Assembly: GCA_018056215.1 (NCBI GenBank)
Contig: JAGPGB010000003.1
Location: 1 to 25,822, forward strand
Source of the DNA: Bacteroidales bacterium
Lineage (GTDB): Bacteria > Bacteroidota > Bacteroidia > Bacteroidales > DTU049
Length of the DNA: 25,822 nt
Direction: 5' to 3'
Below, piece by piece: positions 16,660 to 24,601 of this stretch. The notes beneath the pieces were generated by a model. The model had not been told where the DNA came from. It saw nothing but the letters and a program-made list of their open reading frames with translations, and did not search any database. The position numbers were made by a program, and so were the translations under genes. The stretch's first letter is position 1, and each line of letters opens with the position of its first letter.

Positions 16660-17559
16660 ATGCAAACAGAATTAAAAACCAAACGCCAGAATTTATTCAT
16701 AGATTGGATAATTAGACTATTTAAAGGAATAATTATAGGAATAGGATTTATACTACCAGGTTTATCTGGCGGAGTTTTAGCAGTTATTTTAGGTGTTTAC
16801 GATAGAATAATAAAATTTTTATCTAATTTAAGAAAAGATTTTATAAAAAATCTAAATTATTTCATACCTATAATAATAGGAGGAGCCATTGGAATTATTA
16901 TATTTTCAGTATTAGTTGATAAAGCTTTTGGTAAGTATGCAGCAATATTTATATGCTTATTTGTAGGCTTTGTAATAGGCACCTTCCCTTCACTGTATAA
17001 AACTGCTGGCAAAAACGGTAGAAAAACAAAAGATTTTATAATTTTTGCAATATCTACAATATTTATTTTTATATTGATGATAATAGGTGAACAACAATTT
17101 ACTATAGTAAATCCTAATTTTCTAGTTTGGTTAGGATCAGGAGCATTGATAGGATTGGGAGTTATAGTCCCTGGTATGAGCCCATCAAATTTTTTAATTT
17201 ATTTTGGCTTATACGATAATATGGCTATAGGAATAAAAGATTTCGACTTTGCAGTAATAGTACCATTATTAATTGGATTTGTAATATGTGTATTACTTTT
17301 TGCAAAATTAGCAGCATATTTATTTAAGCGATACTATGCTGGCATGTATCACTTTATACTGGGTACAGTGGTAGGATCATCATTAGCCATTTTCCCAACG
17401 GTAGTTTTCCCTGCATTCAGTACAGAACAATTGACGATAGCTGGATTAAGTTTTGGATTACTATTAATATTATGTATAATATCTTTGATTGTAGGGGCAA
17501 TTATATCATATTTGTTTAGTAAGCTAGAGGATAAATATCCGAGGGAAGAGATATTTTGA
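16660..17559 (+). CDS. popT: DUF368 family polyprenyl-phosphate transporter (PopT-like)
   Basis: The 299-residue polytopic protein shows the two related half-motifs of DUF368. They are LPGLSGGVLAVILGVYDRII (first half, about 33-52) and VIVPGMSPSNFLIYFGLYDN (second half, about 168-187), set in an inverted-repeat membrane topology. DUF368 proteins (PopT) were recently shown to return undecaprenyl phosphate across the cytoplasmic membrane for reuse in peptidoglycan and surface-polymer synthesis. The second motif has Pro where the family usually has Gly (SGS to SPS). The gene starts 16 bases after the MBOAT gene on the same strand and is probably co-transcribed, which ties the cluster to envelope-glycan assembly. 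The family call is confident; the function is by homology. Confidence 0.88.
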   Translation: MQTELKTKRQNLFIDWIIRLFKGIIIGIGFILPGLSGGVLAVILGVYDRIIKFLSNLRKDFIKNLNYFIPIIIGGAIGIIIFSVLVDKAFGKYAAIFICLFVGFVIGTFPSLYKTAGKNGRKTKDFIIFAISTIFIFILMIIGEQQFTIVNPNFLVWLGSGALIGLGVIVPGMSPSNFLIYFGLYDNMAIGIKDFDFAVIVPLLIGFVICVLLFAKLAAYLFKRYYAGMYHFILGTVVGSSLAIFPTVVFPAFSTEQLTIAGLSFGLLLILCIISLIVGAIISYLFSKLEDKYPREEIF

Positions 17560-17624
17560 GGAAAATAGGGAAATAAGAAGGGTAATGAAAAATGTAAATA
17601 TTTTGTTTAACTTTATATGATATT

Positions 17625-18614
17625 TTAATATTTTAATTTCAATAATTTAAAATACCGCTCCCACGCCCATCTATCGTGAGATGATAAGTTCAATAGTCGT
17701 CCAATGTCTGATTCTACCTTATCTTTCAAATACTTATTCATTACTACAAACCACATTAGATAGTTCTGCAAATACTTTGTAGCTACTCCTCTAAATCTCA
17801 TCATCCATACTAAAAAATTTGTAATCTTTTTCTCTGCTACATTAACGCTATAAATAGATAATCCTTTTGTTTTATGCATCACTAATACCTTTTTACTAGG
17901 TGATTCTTTAACTGCCTGCTGAAACTCTTCGTTTGGTTTAAAACATATTAAATTGTTCTCTGATACTCTACGCTTTAACTCTTCTTTTATTTGACTATTC
18001 TGAACTTTATGTTCCCCTGTATGTTTAAAAAGCAAATTACCTTCTCTATCTGTCATCACTAATACAGCTACATTAGGATGAACAATTTTCATAGCCTGTT
18101 CTTTCTCTTCTAAAGTTTTAAATTTACGACCTTTCTCAGAATATTGCATTAATAGTTCATCAGTTTCAGTTATTCCAGAAAAGCTAATTCCTCCTTCTAA
18201 TCCTTGGATAGCAGCCAAAATTTTATGCCTCCATTTGAAACTTGTTGGTAAACTAATGCCAACCTCTCTAGCACATGCTCTGAGGCTTTTACCTTCTAAC
18301 ATACATTTTATGTAATCCATTAAAAGATAATATTTATGAGAATAATAAACAATTGATTTGGCAGTTTCTCTGAATCTATAACCACATTTTTTGCACTTAT
18401 ATACTTGTCTGCCATCACTCTTACCAGCTTTAGTTACATATTCGCAATGACATCTGGGACAAATGAGTGCAGTTGATAATATTTTGATTCTCTGATAATC
18501 TAATGCTGTTAATTTATTACTATTGAGAAATTCATAGAGGTTATCTAAAAATTCACGCTTACCTTCTTTAGTAAGAGCAAGAATCTTTTGAATGTTTTCA
18601 GCTGTGTATTCCAT
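17625..18614 (-). CDS. IS1595-like transposase-family protein, complete
   Basis: The 329 residues contain an N-terminal helical region, a zinc ribbon (Cys52, 55, 74, 77), a helix-turn-helix (about 108-131) and an ISXO2-type domain. The first catalytic Asp is present (ETDE, Asp152). The second, normally in an LC-S-DG motif, is replaced by ICFKP (223-227, Lys at the Asp position). The usual VN-x-x-HSRLK acceptor motif reads AEKKITNF. FRGVATKYLQNY (274-285) and AWERY (about 317-321) are conserved. It is clearly related to the gene at the left edge but far from identical, so neither is a fresh transposition product. I see no terminal inverted repeats or target duplication around it. It has its own promoter box and is convergent with popT. 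It may be domesticated or decaying. Confidence 0.85.
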   Translation of the reverse strand: MEYTAENIQKILALTKEGKREFLDNLYEFLNSNKLTALDYQRIKILSTALICPRCHCEYVTKAGKSDGRQVYKCKKCGYRFRETAKSIVYYSHKYYLLMDYIKCMLEGKSLRACAREVGISLPTSFKWRHKILAAIQGLEGGISFSGITETDELLMQYSEKGRKFKTLEEKEQAMKIVHPNVAVLVMTDREGNLLFKHTGEHKVQNSQIKEELKRRVSENNLICFKPNEEFQQAVKESPSKKVLVMHKTKGLSIYSVNVAEKKITNFLVWMMRFRGVATKYLQNYLMWFVVMNKYLKDKVESDIGRLLNLSSHDRWAWERYFKLLKLKY

Positions 18615-18628
18615 AATTTTAATTTTTA

Positions 18629-18636
18629 CAAAATTA
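18629..18636 (-). promoter_or_regulatory. -7 box upstream of the second IS1595-like gene
   Basis: On the minus strand this reads TAATTTTG, 14 bases before the start codon. A host-type promoter so close to the gene suggests that it can be expressed in this organism. Confidence 0.45.
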
Positions 18637-18718
18637 GTAAAAATATTAACATGAAAAGATAAACATAAATAATTTCTCTCTTTTATCCATCAACACCTAT
18701 TTTCAATTACCTTAATTT

Positions 18719-21634
18719 TCACTTTTTTAATTGCATATACAAAAATTGCACAGGATGCATAGCTATTCTGTTTGTACCCTCTTTTATTTGTTGGCGGCAG
18801 CTTGTCCCTGGAGCTAAAATTATAGCTTTAGAATGTTCTCTTATAGTAGGGAAGAGAACTAATTCACCTATTTTCATACTTATGTCATAGTGTTCTTTTT
18901 CGTATCCGAAAGATCCGGCCATTCCGCAGCAACCAGATGGTATTTCTATTATTTTAGCTTTTGGTACTATTTTTAGAGCATTTATTGTAGGTTGAGTGCT
19001 TATTATGGCTTTTTGTTGACAATGTCCGTGGACTAATATTTCACCTTCATATTCATTGAAATCTTGGTTTGATATGTTACCATTTTCTATTTCTTTGCTA
19101 ATAAATTCTTCTATCATCATCGCATTTTTTGCAATGCTAATGGCTTTTTCTTTTAACTCTGATGAACATAAATATGGATAGTCATCTTTGAAACCAAGTA
19201 TAGCACTAGGTTCTATCCCTAATATTTCTTTTTCATTACCTCCATTTTCGTAGAATATTTTTATATTCTTATCTATGATTTTTTTAGCTTTTTTGAGCAT
19301 TCCTTTTGAGATAAATGTCCTAGCACTTTCCTTGTTAGGTACTACATCAATATGGTAACCTAGGCCTGTTAGTAGTTTGATGGTATCTATTCCGATTTCT
19401 ACATCATTGTAATTACTAAATTCATCAATAAAAAGTAGTATACTTTTTTTAGGATTTTTAGGATTTAAATTATTTAAATTTCTCTTAATGTATTGGTTAA
19501 GAGTAAATTTATACATTAAAGGGAAATTGCGATTAGGTGCTACATTGAGAATTTTTTTCAAAAAGCTATTAAATATTTTTTGTTTTAAAAAGAAATTATA
19601 AAACCAAGGAATCCATTTAAAAAATGATTGTATTTGAGAAATATAAGCTATAGCTAATGTTCTTAGTGGTATATGATGGTCTTGGTACCAATGTTGTAGA
19701 AACTCTGTTTTATATTTTGCCATATCTACATTAGATGGGCATTCAGCTTTGCACAATTTACAAACCAAACATAGATCGAGCACCTCATAGAGTTCTTTAC
19801 TATTAAAAATATTTTTGTTTCTATTATTTGTTAATATTTCTCTTAATACATTTGCTCGAGCTCGAGTAGAATTTTTTTCATCTAAACTAGCTTGATAAGA
19901 GGGACACATACCACCTGTAGCCCAATGCAATTTATGACAATCTGCAGAGCCATTACATTTTTCTATTGCTCTAATCATTCCTAATTCATCTGAAAAATCA
20001 TAATATGTAGTAATATTAGGGGTTGATCTATCTGGTATGTATCGCAGTGAGCTATCCATGGGAGGAGAATCAACAATTTTACCTGGATTAAAAATATTAT
20101 TGGGGTCCCAATTTTGTTTAATTTCTTTGAAAATAGAATAAATTTCTTCACCAAAAACTATTGGAATAAATTCTCCCCGTAGTCTTCCATCTCCATGTTC
20201 GCCACTGAGTGAACCTCTATATTTTTTCACTAATTCAGCAGTTTTTTCTGCTATAGTTCTGAATCTTTTAATGTCGTTAGAGCTTTTTAGGTTTAGTACA
20301 GGACGTAAATGCAGCTCACCTGTTGCCAAATGTCCGTAGTATACACATGATAGATTTAGATTTTCTAATTCTTTATTTAAGTCTTCGATAAAATTAGCTA
20401 AATCTGCTGGTCTGATGGCTGTGTCTTCTATTACAGCAACAGGTTTAGCATCTCCTACCATATTTGAGAGTACACCGAGTCCAGCTTTTCTCAGAGCCCA
20501 TACTTTATTCATATCTGGTCCAAATATCAATGGGAAAGCATATCCATAACCATTATCTTTCAATTCTTCTTCGATCCTTTTAGCTTTTTTAATAATTTCA
20601 TCCTTGTCATTTCCCCATATTTCTACTATCATTATTGCTGCCGGGTCTCCTTCTACAAAAAATCTATTTCTTCTTTGTGTGAAGTTTTCTTTTGTTAAAT
20701 CTAATATTGCCTTGTCCATTAGTTCTACACTGGTAGGATTGTGTTTTAGTGCTATTAAGTTTGCTGCAAAAGCATCGGATAATGAGTTTAAATGTACACA
20801 CAGTAGCCCTTGCTCTTGTGATGAAAGTTCTATTAGATTTAATTTTATTTCACTAAACATCGATAAAGTACCCTCACTACCAGCTAATAATTTTGAAATA
20901 TTAAAATTATTTTTTTCTGTTGAGAATAGATTTGTATTTAGCAAGCTATCAACAGCATATCCCATATTTCTTCTTTTGACATTAGGATGAGGAAAGTTAT
21001 TTTGTATTAATGTTACATTTTTTTCGTTAGAAAATAATTGATTAAAATATCTATAAATATTCCCTTCTAAATTATTCAAAGCACATTTATATGCGAAAGT
21101 ATTTCTATCTATATCATTAAAAATCACTTCGCTACTATCACTTAATATTGTTTTAACAGATAACACATGGTCTCGTACAGAACCATAGATCAGAGAGTGG
21201 GCTCCGCAACTATTATTACCTAGCATACCTCCTATCATACATCTATTACTAGTACTAGTTTCTGGGCCGAAAAGTAGATTATATTTTTTTAATTCTCTAT
21301 TTAATGCATCTAAAATTACTCCTGGTTGAACAATCGCATATTTCTCTTGAGGATTTATTTCGATGATTTTATTGAAATGTTTAGATACATCTACTACTAA
21401 ACCATCACCTACTACTTGCCCAGCAAGAGATGTACCTGCTGTTCTGGGTATTAAACTTATAAAATTTTCATTAGCAAAACTAATTATTGCTTTCAAATCG
21501 TCCACATCTTTTGGATATACTACACCTAGTGGAGTTTCCTTGTAAACTGATGCATCGGTAGAATAAATGATTTTATGCAAGGTATCAGTATATAATTCTC
21601 CTTGTATATTATTTTTTAGCCAATCAAAGTTCAT
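18719..21634 (-). CDS. FAD-linked and Fe-S D-2-hydroxyacid dehydrogenase (YdiJ/Dld-II type)
   Basis: The 971-residue protein fuses three parts. An FAD-binding-4 domain (about 35-180) has PRTAGTSLAG at 63-72 and GGMLGNNSCGAHS at 135-147. An FAD-oxidase C-terminal domain follows, with SGEHGDGRLRGEF. Then come two iron-sulfur segments: CNGSADC..MCPSY..TRARANVLRE and CLVCKLCKAECPSNVDMAK. The C-terminal CCG-type domain has HGHCQQKAI and SGCCGMAGSFGYE. This is the architecture of E. coli YdiJ, a D-2-hydroxyglutarate dehydrogenase, and of related D-lactate/glycolate enzymes that pass electrons to the respiratory chain. No signal peptide or membrane helix is seen, so it is probably cytoplasmic or peripheral. 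Which hydroxyacid it oxidises cannot be decided here. It follows the DUF4301 gene by 52 bases but has its own near-leaderless promoter box. Confidence 0.92.
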   Translation of the reverse strand: MNFDWLKNNIQGELYTDTLHKIIYSTDASVYKETPLGVVYPKDVDDLKAIISFANENFISLIPRTAGTSLAGQVVGDGLVVDVSKHFNKIIEINPQEKYAIVQPGVILDALNRELKKYNLLFGPETSTSNRCMIGGMLGNNSCGAHSLIYGSVRDHVLSVKTILSDSSEVIFNDIDRNTFAYKCALNNLEGNIYRYFNQLFSNEKNVTLIQNNFPHPNVKRRNMGYAVDSLLNTNLFSTEKNNFNISKLLAGSEGTLSMFSEIKLNLIELSSQEQGLLCVHLNSLSDAFAANLIALKHNPTSVELMDKAILDLTKENFTQRRNRFFVEGDPAAIMIVEIWGNDKDEIIKKAKRIEEELKDNGYGYAFPLIFGPDMNKVWALRKAGLGVLSNMVGDAKPVAVIEDTAIRPADLANFIEDLNKELENLNLSCVYYGHLATGELHLRPVLNLKSSNDIKRFRTIAEKTAELVKKYRGSLSGEHGDGRLRGEFIPIVFGEEIYSIFKEIKQNWDPNNIFNPGKIVDSPPMDSSLRYIPDRSTPNITTYYDFSDELGMIRAIEKCNGSADCHKLHWATGGMCPSYQASLDEKNSTRARANVLREILTNNRNKNIFNSKELYEVLDLCLVCKLCKAECPSNVDMAKYKTEFLQHWYQDHHIPLRTLAIAYISQIQSFFKWIPWFYNFFLKQKIFNSFLKKILNVAPNRNFPLMYKFTLNQYIKRNLNNLNPKNPKKSILLFIDEFSNYNDVEIGIDTIKLLTGLGYHIDVVPNKESARTFISKGMLKKAKKIIDKNIKIFYENGGNEKEILGIEPSAILGFKDDYPYLCSSELKEKAISIAKNAMMIEEFISKEIENGNISNQDFNEYEGEILVHGHCQQKAIISTQPTINALKIVPKAKIIEIPSGCCGMAGSFGYEKEHYDISMKIGELVLFPTIREHSKAIILAPGTSCRQQIKEGTNRIAMHPVQFLYMQLKK

Positions 21635-21642
21635 TTTTTTTA

Positions 21643-21650
21643 CAAAAATA
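21643..21650 (-). promoter_or_regulatory. -7 box of the FAD/Fe-S dehydrogenase, near-leaderless
   Basis: On the minus strand this reads TATTTTTG, ending eight bases before the start codon. Transcription would begin almost at the ATG, as for rdgB. Confidence 0.5.
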
Positions 21651-21686
21651 AAATTTATTTAAATTCTAAAGGTTAAGAATTTTTTT

Positions 21687-23213
21687 TTAAGAACAATGTC
21701 CTTCATTTAGTAAATCTTTGAGTTCCTTTACTGGATTAAATGTAGTTAATGGCACATTTACAAAGATAGTTAACCAGTAACCCATAGCACCATTCCATAA
21801 CCCTGGATGCTCTAAAGCCAATATATCTTTGCCTTTAAATGATTTATCGGAGATAAAATATGTATCTGTCATGATATAATCTAATAGATTAAATTTTTCT
21901 CCAACATAATTATATGGATAGCAAACGATATCTACAGGATTGAAGTGAGTAGAGCTATCCCAGATCTTTTTTTGACTAGGATCATTCATATTTACCTGAG
22001 CAGATTCTATTATTTGTAATGACTCATCACCGTTTTCGTCATTAATGATAAAAGGTCCACCACCTGGAGCTCCTGTATTTTTTACCATTCCTGCTATTCT
22101 AATAGGGCGATTCAGTAGAGAAAATAGATAATCTATTTTCTCCATTTTATCCAAGCTAAAAATATAATCATTTATAGGCTGTTGCCATTCATTTTTGCAA
22201 TAGTTTAGCATCTCGTCTAGATCTATTTCTGATAGATTAGCATCATCTAACATAATAAGAAATGACTGCACTTGCTCTACTACGTCCATTAATAAACCAC
22301 CTAATATTTTTTTGTATTCTATAGTATCATCTTTTTTATTATCTAATACAACATTATCAATATTTTTAATAAAAATGATTTCCTTATTCAAGTCATTGAG
22401 ATTCTCTATGAGTGCACCATGGCCACCTGGTCTGAAAATTATATTATTCATTTCATCTCTCACTAATTCTAAATTATCTTTGTATAGAGCTACTGTGTCT
22501 GTACTTGGTTTTTGAAAACTATAAGTAATATTTATTTCTGTAGCATATTGTTTTTTATAAGAAGCTAAAATTTTGCTTAGTAACTCATTAAACATTTGCT
22601 CGTGTTCAGGGCTAATAGTGAAGTGTATGTTTACACCATTATTATCTTTAGCATAGTGAATACCCTCAATGATATGCTCTTCTAATGCAGTACGGTAGCC
22701 ATCCAAATATTTATGAAAAGGTAAAAGTGCTTTAGGTTTAGCTTGCAAATTTAATCCTTTTTTGTCTAAAACTAGATGAACTATCAAATCGTATTTTTTT
22801 TCTCTTATAACTTGTTCATAGTCATATCCAAGCTTAGCTAATACATTTTCTAAATCTTCGAAAAAAGCAAATTTTTTAATATTATCAAAAAACCACTCTA
22901 GGCCTTTAGTGCTAGGATTATCTTTATCAAATTTATCTAAATACTGATATAGAGCCTTAAACATACGTGTAGCAGCACCTGAAGCAGGTACAAATTTTGT
23001 AATTGTATAGAAATATTGATCTTTTTCAAATTTATTTTTGTAATATAATTTTTTGTCGACAGTTAGTTCTATTATGCCGTCATCTATAGTAGCAGGTCTT
23101 AGAAGTTCTACAAATTTCATCCCAGATTTTAAGATTTCTATTTGTCTATTTACCTCTTCTATGGTGAGGCCATGATTTGTAATGTAATCGATATCATTTT
23201 TTGTGAATTCCAT
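21687..23213 (-). CDS. DUF4301 family protein, nucleotidyltransferase-like
   Basis: The 508-residue protein matches DUF4301, a family largely confined to Bacteroidota. No reaction is assigned that I know of. Several motifs resemble sugar-nucleotide pyrophosphorylases of the UDPGP type. They are FVPASGAATRMFKAL (about residues 72-86; compare the GG-x-GTRM nucleotide loop), PKALLPFHKY (compare KALLP-type lysine motifs) and FRPGGHGALIENLNDL (compare the substrate loop with PGGHG). GAPGGGPF sits late in the protein. It has no signal peptide and is probably cytosolic. It lies 52 bases upstream of the FAD/Fe-S dehydrogenase on the same strand. An exact TAAATTTG promoter box precedes it. The family call is good; the activity is an inference from motif resemblance only. 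Confidence 0.8.
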   Translation of the reverse strand: MEFTKNDIDYITNHGLTIEEVNRQIEILKSGMKFVELLRPATIDDGIIELTVDKKLYYKNKFEKDQYFYTITKFVPASGAATRMFKALYQYLDKFDKDNPSTKGLEWFFDNIKKFAFFEDLENVLAKLGYDYEQVIREKKYDLIVHLVLDKKGLNLQAKPKALLPFHKYLDGYRTALEEHIIEGIHYAKDNNGVNIHFTISPEHEQMFNELLSKILASYKKQYATEINITYSFQKPSTDTVALYKDNLELVRDEMNNIIFRPGGHGALIENLNDLNKEIIFIKNIDNVVLDNKKDDTIEYKKILGGLLMDVVEQVQSFLIMLDDANLSEIDLDEMLNYCKNEWQQPINDYIFSLDKMEKIDYLFSLLNRPIRIAGMVKNTGAPGGGPFIINDENGDESLQIIESAQVNMNDPSQKKIWDSSTHFNPVDIVCYPYNYVGEKFNLLDYIMTDTYFISDKSFKGKDILALEHPGLWNGAMGYWLTIFVNVPLTTFNPVKELKDLLNEGHCS

Positions 23214-23229
23214 AGCTATTTTATTTATG

Positions 23230-23237
23230 CAAATTTA
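23230..23237 (-). promoter_or_regulatory. -7 box upstream of the DUF4301 gene
   Basis: On the minus strand this reads TAAATTTG, an exact TAnnTTTG match, 16 bases before the start codon. Confidence 0.5.
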
Positions 23238-23372
23238 ATAATTTTATTTCTTTGCATTAATGGCATAATTCATGAAACTAGAAATGCAAAGTAAAACTAA
23301 TAATAACCTACTGATAGCAATTTGAAATAAAAAATTATAAAAACTTTTTATCATAAATTGATATAATTCTCA

Positions 23373-23395
23373 AACAATTAAAATTTAGAATTGTT
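23373..23395. repeat. 7-bp inverted repeat in the AT-rich gap
   Basis: AACAATT (23373-23379) and AATTGTT (23389-23395) are perfect complements across a nine-base loop. No role is evident, and in DNA this AT-rich such a repeat may arise by chance. Confidence 0.25.
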
Positions 23396-23497
23396 AATAT
23401 TATTTGTTTTTTCGAAGCTTTGATTTTTCAATTTGTAGTTAAAAAAATTAAATTAATAAGGAATATAATTATTGATAAAATACTAAATTTAATAAAT

Positions 23498-23677
23498 GTT
23501 TAAATTAAGTAATGATATTTATTTTTAATTAAATTTAAATTAATGCCTTTAAAATTTTAGATAATAATGAAATTTTATAAAATTTTAAATTTTTATGAAT
23601 TTTTCTATAAAATCTTTATTAATAAAGATTTTAAGTATTATAAAATAATTGATTAAATATCATTACTTATTTTAAAC
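23498..23677. repeat. 180-bp element bounded by 24-bp inverted repeats, with internal palindromes
   Basis: The arms 23498-23521 and 23654-23677 are inverted copies that match at 23 of 24 positions. Inside lie a 16-bp perfect palindrome (23570-23585) and a 26-bp perfect palindrome (23608-23633, centre ATTAAT). No frame of useful length crosses it, and no matching direct repeats flank it. Candidates are a small non-autonomous (MITE-like) element, a structured RNA, or a protein-binding region. The rest of the gene-free stretch 23214-23880 is very AT-rich with nothing else recognised except the promoter boxes at its two ends. Confidence 0.6.
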
Positions 23678-23830
23678 AAAAAACAAATTATTCTGTAAAA
23701 TGCCTTATAAAAGTCAAAAATATTTTGTTAATATTATACAATTAAATGCAATATATCTCATATGTTTATTTTTTAATTTATAATATATTGTTATTTATTT
23801 AAAAACTTTACATATTTTAAATAAATTGTA

Positions 23831-23838
23831 TAAATTTG
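23831..23838 (+). promoter_or_regulatory. -7 box of the beta-barrel/lipoprotein pair
   Basis: TAAATTTG is an exact TAnnTTTG match. An in-frame TTG at 23836 falls inside it and so cannot be the translation start; the next in-frame start is the ATG at 23881. Confidence 0.5.
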
Positions 23839-23880
23839 CTTAAAAAAATAAATATTAATGTCTATTTTAAACATATTAAT

Positions 23881-24597
23881 ATGAACAATTATCATAAATT
23901 TATTATTTCTTTGTTTTTGCTTTTTATTCACTTAAGTATTTTCTCTCAAGTTGATAAATTTTCTTTTGGGTTATATTGTAATGCTAAATTTCACTATTAT
24001 CCTGATGATATGAAATATTTAAATGATTGGTTTAAATATAAATACAAGTTCAAAAATACTTATGAGTTAGGCTATGAGTTTGCTTTTTATCGGGATAAAA
24101 TCAATAAGCATATTGGTGTGCTATATGCTCCCGAATTTTTAAAAGTAAAATATATATATAACACTTATATAGCAGATGCTGACAAAGATAAGCTGGTAGG
24201 TAGTGAAGAATATAATTTTGAAAGAATAATGCTTTCTTTGGGGGTTTCAAAATCTTTACATATTTCTAATAAATTTAGTTTTAATCCCTATGTAGGTGTA
24301 GCTTTACCATTATTATATAATTTGTCATCGACAAAAACTTATGCTATTTCTGGTAAACAATTGGAACGTGTCGATATGGCTAATATCATATATCAGCTGC
24401 GAGGTGCACCGTATATTAAAATTAATTTAAATATATTTTATTCTCCAGCGAAACATTTTGCTTTACAGATAGCACCTTTTGCACAAACATATTTCGATAT
24501 TAGTTTTTCTCTACTAGATGATAATATAGACAGGATGCGATTTGCTCCTAGATATTCTTATGGTGTATCTCTTTATCTATCATATATTAATTTTTAA
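23881..24597 (+). CDS. Secreted beta-barrel-like protein, unknown function
   Basis: I do not recognise a specific family. The 238 residues start with a signal peptide (YHKFIISLFLLFIHLSIFSQ, cleavage near 23). The mature part alternates polar and aromatic residues as in small outer-membrane barrels, with strand-like segments such as KFSFGLYCNAKFHYY, SFNPYVGVALPLL, YIKINLNIFYS and YSYGVSLYLSYINF. It ends in an aromatic residue, as barrel proteins commonly do. I chose ATG 23881 because it gives a clean signal peptide and because an upstream TTG lies in the promoter box. The next gene starts four bases after its stop, so the two are probably one unit. It may be an outer-membrane protein that partners the putative lipoprotein; this is inference. 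Confidence 0.7.
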   Translation: MNNYHKFIISLFLLFIHLSIFSQVDKFSFGLYCNAKFHYYPDDMKYLNDWFKYKYKFKNTYELGYEFAFYRDKINKHIGVLYAPEFLKVKYIYNTYIADADKDKLVGSEEYNFERIMLSLGVSKSLHISNKFSFNPYVGVALPLLYNLSSTKTYAISGKQLERVDMANIIYQLRGAPYIKINLNIFYSPAKHFALQIAPFAQTYFDISFSLLDDNIDRMRFAPRYSYGVSLYLSYINF

Positions 24598-24601
24598 TCT
24601 T

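Noticed and set aside
17560..18718. Complete insertion sequence with terminal inverted repeats
   Set aside because: Reading both flanks of the second IS1595-like gene, I found no convincing inverted ends or target-site duplication.
23380..23700. Replication origin
   Set aside because: The region is AT-rich with palindromes, but I found no DnaA-box cluster and no dnaA, dnaN or similar neighbours.
23836..23880. TTG start for the beta-barrel gene
   Set aside because: The codon lies inside the TAAATTTG box, and the extension would put a charged leader before the signal peptide.
24542..24601. Earlier ATG start for the lipoprotein gene
   Set aside because: It would overlap the upstream gene by 56 bases and disrupt the lipoprotein signal.
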